Positions 54,790 through 64,000 of a stretch of DNA of 64,000 bases are shown here, piece by piece. Where the stretch lies: contig ML976686.1 in the NCBI GenBank assembly GCA_010015655.1, positions 346,190 to 410,189 of the forward strand, written 5' to 3'. The position numbers were made by a program, and so were the translations under genes. Below the pieces are notes generated by a model. It made no database searches. It was given only the letters and a program-made list of their open reading frames with translations, and was not told the DNA's origin. Position 1 is the stretch's first letter, and each line of letters begins with the position of its first letter. The DNA comes from Bimuria novae-zelandiae CBS 107.79 (lineage: Eukaryota; Ascomycota; Dothideomycetes; Pleosporales; Didymosphaeriaceae).

Positions 54790-57700
54790 TTATGCAATTA
54801 TAAGGTCTTCAAGTTACTCTTAAATCTCCTTAAGAGGCATAGTATTTGTTACCTCCTTAGTCTCTACATTAACTAATCTAAGTTATTAGAGAAAACCCTC
54901 CTACTTGCTCTTAGAGAGCACCTTTATAAGGCCATTAGCAATTATGTCCGCTAACTATACATGCTCCACCTTAATCCTACCTATAGATACTTCTTATCGG
55001 ATCCAGTGGTTGTGGACGTCCACATGCCAAAGTTTGGTTTAGAGGCGGGAAACCTCCTTAGTTACTAGGCGTATAGTTTATTTATTATTACACTAAATAG
55101 TAACTGTGCGCGCGTCTAGTTTAATCTTAAGTTCTTAAAGTAGTCTTAAGATAAAGAGTGCTTCCTTAGCTACCTAAGAGAGAGCCAGCAGCTCGGCCTT
55201 AGTAGTTAATATTATTATAGTGTCTTATTTATTTGCTTTCTAGGCGATAAGACTACTAAAGAGCTTAATAGCGTAATCTTAGGAGCTCTTGCGGTCTATT
55301 ATATTGTTAGCAAATAATGCATCGCTTGTAATCTAAAGTCTAGTATTACCTCTAAGCTATAGGGCTCGCTACTTTGTGCTTTAAAGGTATAGGAGAACTT
55401 AGTCTGCTGCGTCTTAGTGCTTAGTCCCTAGGTTTGACAGAAATCGAGCTAATCGTGATGTTGCAAAGGCAATGTCTGGCCTAGTAGTAACTATAGCAAA
55501 GAGTAGCGATCCAATCTTACGTTAAAATTTATTAATCTTAGTTAGTGTTGCCAACCCTTTCCTTAGTAGTAATTTAATCGCAGCTATTAGAGTGTTATAT
55601 TAAATATTTATCTTATCTGCTAGTTGGCTAATCTTGTCTAAATAAGAGGCCTGTAATAGTTAAATCTTACAGCTTATTTAGTCCCGTATAACCTCTATGC
55701 TAAGAAACCATTAAAGGCTGTTTCCTTTAATAAGAGTGTACTTGTCTTATAAGCGTTTAATTACTTATTAAGCTTCTTATTCTTTGTCCTTGTGGTACGC
55801 GAGTATAATGTCGTTAACGTAAAAGAATATAATAACTTTATCTTTAATTAGGCAGCACGACTCGTAAGGCACTGTCTAGAAGCCTAGCGCTTTAAGCGTT
55901 GTCGTAAATTCTCTCTACTAGAGGAGTAGTAAAATGCGAAGGCCGTACAGTGCTTTATTTACTTGTAATATTGTTCTAGGCTTCTAATAACCTTAAGGCA
56001 TTTTTATGTACACCTCTCGATCTATTATTGCGTAGATAAAAGCGTTGGTGACGTCGTACTGCGTAAGCTCCATATTATAGTAAGCTTCTATTGCTATTAT
56101 TATTCGAAATAACTAGCTGGCAAGCGTGGCTGCGTAAGTGTCTTGCAAGGTAATATTTTATTACTAATTGCCTTAGACGACTAGTCGCGCCTTACACTTT
56201 AGTAAGCGATAGTGCTTATTAAGTTTATAGGTGTATACCTACATGTAGTTAAGGATCTGCTGTCCTATTAGTTTAATCTTCTTTACTAGAATTTCTAACT
56301 ATAATTTTATCTCTTAGTAGCTTGCGAGGTGCACTCGCTTAGCCTCTTAAAATATCTTACTTATTAGGTAATCCTTAAGCTTAGTTTGGCACGTTAGTAG
56401 AGGTAGAAGTTAACTTTAATAGGGCTTTAAGCCTTTAGCGAGTATTTTTATTATCTTAGCCTTGTCTATAACTTCTCCTTTATATTTTCTAACACGGCTA
56501 GCTTGGGTTCCCGCTATAAAAGCTACTACCTAAAGAATAGTTATAGAGGACGCTTATTGCGTCAGACTTGTTTAGTCTCTAGCTATTAACTATGTAAGTA
56601 ACGCGACAGGTAGCGGTGTGGTTAAAGGAGTTAAGTAGCTATCCCTAATCTTCCTTCCTTAATAGTAGCCTAGTAGATCTGCTTTATCTTATTATTCTAA
56701 TAAATCTACAGTAGCTTTATCCTTATAAAAGGAGTCTATTTATAGTTATTAGGTAAAAGTTAGCAACTTAATAGTTCTTACGTGCGTTACTATTTCTTAA
56801 AGCGTGCTGTGCATAAGACTATCTATAAAGTCCTTAATTTTCCTGTTAAATACTAACTCTTCGTTAAAGACAACGTCCCGGGTACTTATCACTTTGCCAA
56901 GTGACGGTATCCATATTCGGTAGATATTTGATGATTAGTATCCAACTAGATAACTAATCCATGCCTTCGGGTTAAGACGTTATAGGCGTGATTTGCCTTA
57001 GTGAGTATTATTAGTCATTGCAAATGCCTTACAGCCGTACGCTTTTAAGTGTGTAATATTAGGTTTTCGTAGTGACGTGACTATCCTATTGCTAAAAGCG
57101 ACTTGTGTGAAGAATATCTCGTATAGTGTTTTCCAATGATTTGCATAGTTTGGTGTTCGATTGTAGAGGTATACAGCGGCTCTTGTAATCTCAGGCCATA
57201 GCTCCTAGGATAGGTTAGCATTAAGTCGCATGGCACGAGCTTTCTCCTTGTTTACACCCCCTAAGCGTTCTGCGCCTTTATTTTGTAATTATGTATCTGG
57301 TGCAGAAGGCTCTATAATTATTCCTTAGGTTGTTAACTATTTCTTAACTTCTAGTTTAACTATAGCGATCTCGTTATCTACTTTAATGGTCTTAACAGAG
57401 ATATTGTAGTAGTTCTTAAGGAATAAGATAAATACTAAAAGGGCATTAATAATTAACTTTACTATTTAGTAATCTATAAAGTAGAGGTCCTATTGTATGC
57501 CTAAAAACTTATTAGTAATTAGTAATTAACTCTTTTTTTTGGTGACTCCTTAGATCTCGTATGTGTGGAAGTTAATGCTAAGCCTCTCTCCAGGTCCATC
57601 TTCGTTTATTCGTGGGGCGCGGCTTATCTGCTATCTAGACTTTGCTCTCCCGCATGAGTTGCATTCCACAGTTATAATGCCTTTGACACGCACCCCTTTA

Positions 57701-59493
57701 GTTTGCTGCACTAGGTGTTTAATAGCCGCTAGGCCTGGGTGTCCTAGTCTTTTGTGCCATAGCATAGCTGAGGCCTTTTACGGTCCTCTTTTGGTTCTTG
57801 TAGTGATCTTGTGTGTGTGATATGTGGCAGGTGGTAGCGGATTATATTCTAGCACCCACTGTCTAAATATCTTAGTTATAATTCTAATAGCTCTGTTCTT
57901 AGCTCCTCGGAGAGTGGTTAGGTCTATTTATATGTCTTACTAGATCCCTTTGTGCCTTAACAGTTAGAATAACACTAAGTTACATAACAGGTCTAGGCAA
58001 ATAGCCACATCTTATAGGGTTAATTTTATTATTTTGGTATTATTCTTTAGAGTAAGGTTAATAGACCCATATCCTCTAATCCACACTTTGGAATTTCCGG
58101 CCCATATATAGTCTCCGGGCAGTGGTGGTCGGAAACTGTAAATACAATTAGGGTTGTTAGTAATATAGCAGGTTAATCCTAAGTTAAGGATAAATAACTT
58201 TTATAGTAGATAGTTAGTAGCATTTCTCCCTTTTACTACTAAGTTAAAAGCTGCTTTAGTAGCAGCAATTCTCTAGCCCTCTAGTTAATCTTTAAAAATC
58301 TCGGGCGTTAGAGTGTGCGATTGTTTTATAATTAGTGTTCTTAATTAGGTCCTGCTTTGTCCGCGGATTAGCCCTTAGAACGTTACGTCTTTCTTACGCT
58401 TAAATTATATAAGCTTGCTAATAGTCTCGTTTAGTTTCCACTATTTAGGAGCCTTGTCTGGATTGACATAATAGCAGTCCCTTATACTATAGCGTTGTTT
58501 ACATGCAGGGCATTTTGCTCCTCTTATAGTAGTAGGCTCTAAATCTATAGGCCGTTTAAGCGTAGTGGTTTTCCTACCCGCTATACGTTAATTACGAGGT
58601 CTACCCTAGTTTTATTTTAATAACGCGCTTTTAGCAGGATAGGCGTCCCTATCGTTGCCCTAGGTGGGTGCACTACCTTTAGCGAAAAATAATGCATTAT
58701 TAGACATAAATACTTTATATTTCCCTAATCTAAGGGGATAATTTATTATTATGTGTTCTTAGAAGCGTTATATTATCTCTTTTCGATCCATGCTAGCTGC
58801 GAATCGACTATTATCTTAAAAATTCGTAGACTATATAGGAGCAACCTTGTTTACGGCATCTATAAAGTCTTTTGTAATTATATTAATTTATAATAGCTTA
58901 GTAACTTAGAAGGCTTCTGCTTCCGCAGCTGCTTCGTCGTACTTAGCTAGCTAAGTATCCTATTATTAAGGGCTTCTTATTAGCTTAAGTGCCGCATGGT
59001 ATCTGGTACGTGCTTGTTCTCGTTCGAGTTGGTCGCTCATGCCAATTGTCTTCTGTAGATCGGTAATCCACTGTTATAGTGGCTTATCTGGCAGGCAACA
59101 TGTGCGCAGTAGGTGCGGTGACACAGTTAATTAGATAAACGCAATAATGTGCTAAAGGCTTAATTACTCCTTCTTATATTCGTGTTGATCGCTCTTATAT
59201 TACTTAAAGAGGATCTTATAGTATTTAAGGTCTTCTTTAAAAGCCTTCTAGCCTCTAGCTAATAGTTTAATTAGTCTTATTAGGACTTTAATATTCGCGG
59301 CTAGCGCGTAGTTAGTAATAACTAGAGCCCTTATTAGCAGCGGTTTTAGGGTTAATAGCGTGGTTAAATTTAGATTAACTTTATCCTAAATGTTATGTAC
59401 TACGCATCTTGCCTGGAGTTGTGTTCTCTACCCCCTGTGGTCTGCGGAGGTGTTCAGGTGTACCGTAGAATCGCGGTTTGAGAGTTGCGCCAT
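54790..59493 (-). pseudogene. Copia-3 Gag-Pol polyprotein, interrupted
   Basis: The minus-strand frame starts at ATG 59493 (MAQLSNRDSTVHLN). Gag extends to a zinc-knuckle-type segment CPACKQRYSIRDCYYVNPDK near 58,470. A pre-integrase segment (ASAMLWHKRLGHPGLAAIKH, near 57,700) and integrase follow, then RT. In RT the segment QYDVTNAFIYAIIDREVYIK lies near 56,040 and the catalytic box is YVND, not YVDD (codons at 55810-55821). RNase H lies toward 54,800. Stops at Gln codons inactivate it. The order is that of Ty1/copia. Confidence 0.85.
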
Positions 59494-59525
59494 ATTGTAT
59501 CAGTCGGGGCAGTGAGACTCTTAAT

Positions 59526-59696
59526 TGTCAGATGGTATGATAAGTAGATATTGATGCAACTTGATAGTATTTATTGTTTTTTTTTGTATTCTCCACTGTG
59601 TTCAGTTGGTTTCGGATATTTTGCTAGTGTGCCAAGCCAAGTGGTCCCTGCTCGATTGTACAGATCTGACCTCACCGTAGCTTATTCTATCTGACA
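59526..59696 (-). repeat. Copia-3 5' LTR (171 bp)
   Basis: Partner of 54584-54754. Followed by agctg. Confidence 0.92.
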
Positions 59697-59852
59697 AGCT
59701 GCTTAGACTAATTACCTAGTAAGCTAGGGATCTAAGCTAGACGCTTTTTAAGCTCTACGCATAAGTTCGCTACTATTTTTATACTTTAAATTACTATTTA
59801 GCTTATTTTACTATATTTTATAAGCTAGAAGGTATATTATAAAAGGGTATTT

Positions 59853-59990
59853 TACTAAAAGCTTTTTGCGCTAGCTAGGGTTAATTTAAGTAGCTAAGTA
59901 GCTTAGCACGCGATTCCCTAAACCCTTAAATAGCTTAGTATCTTAGTAGAGCTTCCTCTCCTTAATCGAAGTTAACTATGCGCGTTAGTT
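59853..59990. repeat. Dispersed direct repeat, copy 2
   Basis: Same orientation as 52,994-53,180, with transitions typical of RIP separating the two. Confidence 0.5.
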
Positions 59991-61528
59991 TATTATTAAT
60001 AATAACGCTAAGAGGTCTTAAGGTAAATACGCTATAGATAGCATAGAAGACAATAAAAGTAATACTAAGGTAAGACTAATTATTAATATATTATAAATAT
60101 ATTTTTATAATATCTAAGACGCTACTATTACGCTTATAGCGTTAACAAACAGGACACACAGCCCCCTTACTATAGCAACTATTACTTATGTACCTCTCCT
60201 TTTAGAGTATCCCTAAACGTCTACTATCAGATACAGTTACTGCGTCTATATAGACCCTACAAGGGCCACTGGAGAAATGATCCTACAAGACGCCTAACAG
60301 GTACTAAGGTGTTCTTAACTGCTTGAGAACGCATTAACACATTGTTAGTTTTAATATTATAGGAAATAAAAGGGTCCTCCTAAGCGCACAACTTCTGTCT
60401 TCTTAGGTGGTCTAGTAATAAGGTATTAATATAAATGCACTAGAATAAAGCGTTGCAAGTACTTAGATAATAGGTTAGTAAATCTTTCCCACACCCACGT
60501 TGCGGATGAGATATGGGAGCAGATGAAGGGCTCTCGCTTAAACCTATACAGGTCTAAACCAGACGCAAGGAAGAAAAAGTCCACAGCGTATGTATTCTAA
60601 ACAAGTTCTGAATACGTTCTTATTAGATTTAGACTCTATTAGGCCGTCATGCACCGATATCGTAACAGAACTATATGCGTATATTCTAGGGATACGTGTG
60701 CACCAGTGTTACGTTAAATAAGATATAAAGTACGTTAGAGCGAGTTAAGATTGTATTCTTAATATATTAATAATATGTTTAGGCTGTCTCTGGCGATCGT
60801 CTTTAGTATATTAGATACAGTAGCTAGACCTACTAAAATAAGGTAGAAGGGCATTTGTTTAAAATAGTTAGGCCTTAATATAATATTCTACACCTTTAAA
60901 GCCTGTTTAAAAATAGTCTCCCTAAGGATCTAGCGTAAGCAGAGACATGCAGTGCTATTTTCTTAATAAGGACTAAACTTTATAATTATAGTAATATAAC
61001 TATTCTTAATAATCTTAATAACAGCTTACTAACATATTTTAAAGATGTTAACTACCCTTAAGGGAAGGGTAAGCTTTCGAAGGTAAGATATAGGGTATAG
61101 TATAATATTATTATACCTATATATATAAGCCAGAGCTTACACTATATATTTACGTTACATGGTATACATACACACCCTCCGCCCCTACTAATAAGGACTC
61201 CTGAACCCCTTACGCAGGATATTATATCATTAATACGCTAGGTAAATAACCTAAGTATAATTATTAGTATAGTTCTATTACGAACGTGTTGCGAACCTAT
61301 AAATAATTTCCTAGTATTATTTCTTAAGTCACTGTTCCTTAAGGAACTCTGTAAGAGGTATAATAGGCCCTCTTTTATGCAGACATATTAATTACTTGCA
61401 AACATAGATTGTCTTGCTTAAGTTATATATCGCGAGAAGCTTGTCATGTTTCCCCCTAGCTAAGACCTTGCTAGGATTAAATTTAAGATGAATATAAGAC
61501 ACTAAGACCTAGACGAGGTATGTAAACT

Positions 61529-61570
61529 GTTTGTAATATGTTTATAACATGTTTGTAACATGTTGTTATC
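61529..61570. repeat. Short minisatellite (about 11-bp units)
   Basis: Repeated tgtttgtaa/catgt units, roughly four copies. Confidence 0.5.
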
Positions 61571-61791
61571 TAGATCCTAACATGTGCTAGGCATACATCA
61601 GAGAGATTGTTACTAACAACCTAGGTAGTATTGTTTTGACTATGTATAAACAACAAGCTATTATTTTTGCAAGCCTGGAGACATTTCAGGTTAACCTCTC
61701 TTTTAAGCGGGTAGCACGTAGGTTCCATAATCTTATCTTCGCATTTTACTATAAACAGCATGGAAAGCGTATGTAAATAGGTTTAGAATTA

Positions 61792-63658
61792 ACGTGTTTC
61801 ACCACTCAGCGAGCCACACCACTCAGTGAGCCACCCCACCAAAATCGCGACGCGTCTTCTTACAACTCTCGCAATGCCGCCCGCCCAACAAGCCTAGCAG
61901 GCTTAAAAAGAAGGTAGACTTGCTCTATTAAAGCACGCGATTTAAAATAAATAGATTTTAAGCTACTAATATACTAGTAAACTCTATTAAGTTAACTAAT
62001 TAACCCTCCGCCAACGCGTTCTAGGTACTCTACCTTAGGCTACTACTAACGCTTAGAAACGAAAGCTACACCCTATAGAGGAGCGCGCTCTAGTAGATTA
62101 GATCCTAGACCTTGACTAACGCGGATTTCTACCCTATATTATTAATATATAATAAATAGTAAACTATCTACTCGCCGCGCGCGGCTAAGAGCCCCCTCCC
62201 TAGCTAGTTAGTAAGAACTAGATGTCGCGCTTTATTAAAGCTTAGCTAGAGCTCTAGATAAAGTATAATAGGAAATTCTACTCTTAGCGCGCGAAATCTA
62301 AGGACCTAGTTATAATTTACGCGTAGTTTAAGCTTGTAAATAAGACGCGTTAGTTATATGGTATCTTTAACTTAGATATCTATAACTTTAACGAGACTAG
62401 CTTTATAATAGGGATTGCTATAACCTTAAAAGTTATTATAAGCTCTAAGATAGTCGGCCGCGCGGTTACTATATAGCTAGGTAATTATAAGTAGGTAATA
62501 GCGATTAAGTGTATTAACCTGTTTAGCTAGTTAATCCTACCGTTTATAATTCTATAAGGAAAGCTCTACTAAGCAAGCTAGTATTAAGGCCTCCTACCTA
62601 GCTAGGTTATCGCTGTTAGCGACAACGGCTGGACAACTAATAAGCTTGGCCTTAAGTGGGTAAAGCACTTCCACCGACATATAGAGGCTTGTATAGTAGG
62701 GGCCTACCAGCTACTTATCCTCGACGGCCACGGCAGCCACGCAACGCCTAAGTTTAACTAGTTCTATAGAGAGAGTAAAATTATTACGCTTTGTATACTA
62801 CTATATACGTTGCACCTCCTATAGCCACTTAATATAGGCTGCTTCTCGCCTCTTAAAATCGCGTATAGCTATTAGGTGTCTAAGCTTGCGCGACAACGCG
62901 TCTTTTATATTAATAAGTAAGACTTCCTATAGATCTACCTAAGTATTAAAGGAATAGTCCTCTTAGAGTAAAATATCTAGGCTAGCTTCTAGGCGTTAGG
63001 GCTAGTTCTAGCTTGTTAAGAACGCGTCTTATTGTCGCTAATAGTAGTTAGGACGCCTTCTTTACTAAGGATAGCGGTCGACGCTGAGGTTGCATAGATA
63101 GTAAAGATACTATATACTATTACTTAGCTAGAGTAGCAGGCTTAACTTATTTAGAGTTATCTTAATTGCCTATCCTAGAGCCCTACTAGCCAGGCTATTC
63201 GCTAGCTTGTCAAAGGTTGTTAGCTTGCGATAAATTCAGCAACGATTCTTATAGAGGAGAATAAGAAGCTTTAATAGGCAAGTTAGCGCTAACAGCGCAA
63301 GGGGCAACAGCGCCGACAGTATATAGCCTGTGGAGGAGCTCTACGGGTAGAGGAAGGTCAATTACTTGCTGCAGAGGCCGAAAGGGTGCTCCAGCAGGTA
63401 GAGCAGGCGGGGCAGCCAAGTAGGCCTCGAGCACCACCAACCTGCAGCAGGTGCCACGAACAAGGTCACAAAAGAACTTAGTGTACTATTAGATAACGCG
63501 CATTAAATAGATCTATTTTCTATATATTTTATCGCGTGGTTGTGGAGCTATTGCAAGAAGACGCGTTGCGATTTTGGTGGGGTGGCTCACTGAGTGGTGT
63601 GGCTCACTGAGTGGTGTGGCTCACTGAGTGGTGTGGCTCACTGAGTGGTGAAACACGT
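61792..63658 (+). mobile_element. Pogo/Fot1-like transposon P5 (complete ends)
   Basis: The inverted repeats begin acgtgtttcaccactcag at 61792, and the complement ends at 63658. TA duplications lie at 61790-61791 and 63659-63660. The TIR contains tandem 17-bp units (accactcagtgagccac), two in the left end and four in the right end, followed by ccca. Total 1,867 bp, nearly the same length as P6. Confidence 0.93.
61874..63506 (+). pseudogene. Pogo-family DDE_1 transposase, RIP-inactivated (P5)
   Basis: The frame starts at ATG 61874 (MPPAQQA). It shows the canonical Fot1/pogo order: N-terminal HTH (TLRQRVLGTLP), a Glu-rich region, then a DDE core. Core segments are YNFNETSFIIGIAIT, VIAVSDNGWTTNKLGLKWVK, HFHRHIEACIVGAYQLLILD with GHGSHATPKF, and LLQPLNIGCFSPLKIAYSYQ. 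A Gln/Arg-rich tail (63,250-63,420) ends in a CCHC zinc knuckle CSRCHEQGHKRTQC at 63443-63484 (its Gln codon is now TAG). The catalytic Asp residues of the DG and NG positions are largely retained, but stops throughout make it inactive. The 3' end is approximate. Confidence 0.88.
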
Positions 63659-63660
63659 TA

Positions 63661-64000
63661 GTTATTATTAGGTTATTAATACATATAGTGTTTACTCTTG
63701 CTTGCATGTATATTAACTGTAAAAGGCAACGTATCTAATAGAGATGCTTTAAGATACTGTTTAAGCACGTTTCTTAATATACTTATAAAAAGATAAGGTG
63801 AAAGTATCTATATAATAATAATAGGTTTATTAGTATAACTATTAATATGGACGGGAAGCAGATATGCAGTTTATAGTTTAAAGATATTCTTAACCTATTA
63901 CTAATAGCTTTATAAGGATTTAGGCGCTATCTCTAGTCTATTAATTTTAGCTCTTAGCTATAGCAATAGTAGCTTTAAAATATAGTTAAGTTCTATACAG
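63661..64000. other. RIP-altered flank of P5
   Basis: AT-rich sequence continuing the type seen before P5 at 59.7-61.8 kb. No gene was seen. Confidence 0.4.

Larger units (their letters stand above)
54584..59696 (-). mobile_element. Ty1/copia retrotransposon copia-3 (complete ends)
   Basis: 171-bp LTRs lie at 54584-54754 and 59526-59696 (tgtcagatgg... to ...tctgaca). They are flanked by the perfect duplication agctg (54579-54583 and 59697-59701). A reversed polypurine tract (acccctttagc) follows the left LTR. The element is 5,113 bp. Its LTRs are almost unmutated and nearly identical; the interior is partly RIP-altered. Confidence 0.95.
59702..61791. other. Unclassified RIP-altered region
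   Basis: It contains the second copy of the dispersed repeat (59,853-59,990). A less mutated stretch at 60,180-60,640 has an open run reading THVADEIWEQMKGSRLNLYR on the plus strand. An AT-rich minisatellite of gtttgtaacat-type units lies at 61,529-61,570. No gene family recognised. Confidence 0.35.

Noticed and set aside
57563..57820. Plus-strand open frame (85 codons)
   Set aside because: It is antisense to copia-3 integrase, whose minus-strand frame has clear pre-integrase motifs.
1..64000. CRISPR arrays, tRNA or rRNA genes
   Set aside because: No regularly spaced repeats with unique spacers and no full tRNA cloverleaf or rRNA signature were found; the repeated units seen are TIR, LTR or minisatellite sequence.

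Overview
The window looks like a transposon-saturated, RIP-mutated (repeat-induced point mutation) chromosome segment of a filamentous ascomycete (Pezizomycotina). A Dothideomycete-type genome is plausible, but I cannot name the species. The evidence is: short GT-AG introns of 55-65 bp, a Zn2Cys6 regulator, fungal Ty1/copia, Ty3/gypsy and pogo/Fot1 elements, and AT-rich repeats in which former Gln (CAA/CAG) and Trp codons are TAA/TAG/TGA while CpG is kept. Against this, about 10 kb of normal-composition DNA (roughly 42.2-47.3 kb and 49.4-52.5 kb) carries ordinary genes.

Layout. 1-966 holds an unidentified degraded minus-strand ORF. 1157-5366 holds pogo element P1 (complete, with 48-bp inverted repeats, itself carrying an 897-bp insertion) followed by the 5' part of P2. 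5367-20283 is gypsy copy A (minus strand, 159-bp LTRs), carrying a solo LTR (7236-7680), the complete element copia-1 (10458-16010), another solo LTR (17106-17358) and pogo element P6 (17605-19456). 20284-25343 holds a copia-4 fragment, a GC-normal island, a P3 fragment and the 3' part of P2. 25344-37857 is gypsy copy B (plus strand) carrying the complete copia-2 (26585-32402). 37858-38620 is the other part of copia-4. 38939-42197 is a long-TIR Tc1/Ant1-like element with a passenger ORF. Beyond the genes lie an unclassified RIP region, copia-3 (54584-59696), more unclassified RIP sequence and pogo element P5 (61792-63658).

Gene island. A DUF4267-like small membrane protein (minus) is divergent from an FAD-dependent salicylate-hydroxylase-type monooxygenase (plus). 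The monooxygenase is convergent with a Zn2Cys6 transcription factor (minus). A 14-TM DHA2-type MFS exporter (plus) follows, separated from the regulator by pogo element P4. Enzyme, regulator and transporter together resemble a small catabolic or secondary-metabolite cluster. The monooxygenase has an in-frame TGA at codon 101 and Asn in place of the GD-motif Asp, so the pathway may be decaying.

Main discovery. The two inverted gypsy copies have mismatched target-site duplications, but their flanks pair correctly if the 5.06-kb segment between them (20284-25343) is flipped. This also rejoins pogo P2 and copia-4, each of which is now split. The simplest explanation is an inversion by ectopic recombination between two gypsy copies. 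A second observation is that the TIRs of four pogo families, despite different sequences, each contain direct repeats with a period of 17 bp. All assignments come from reading translations and repeat ends by eye; no database search was run.
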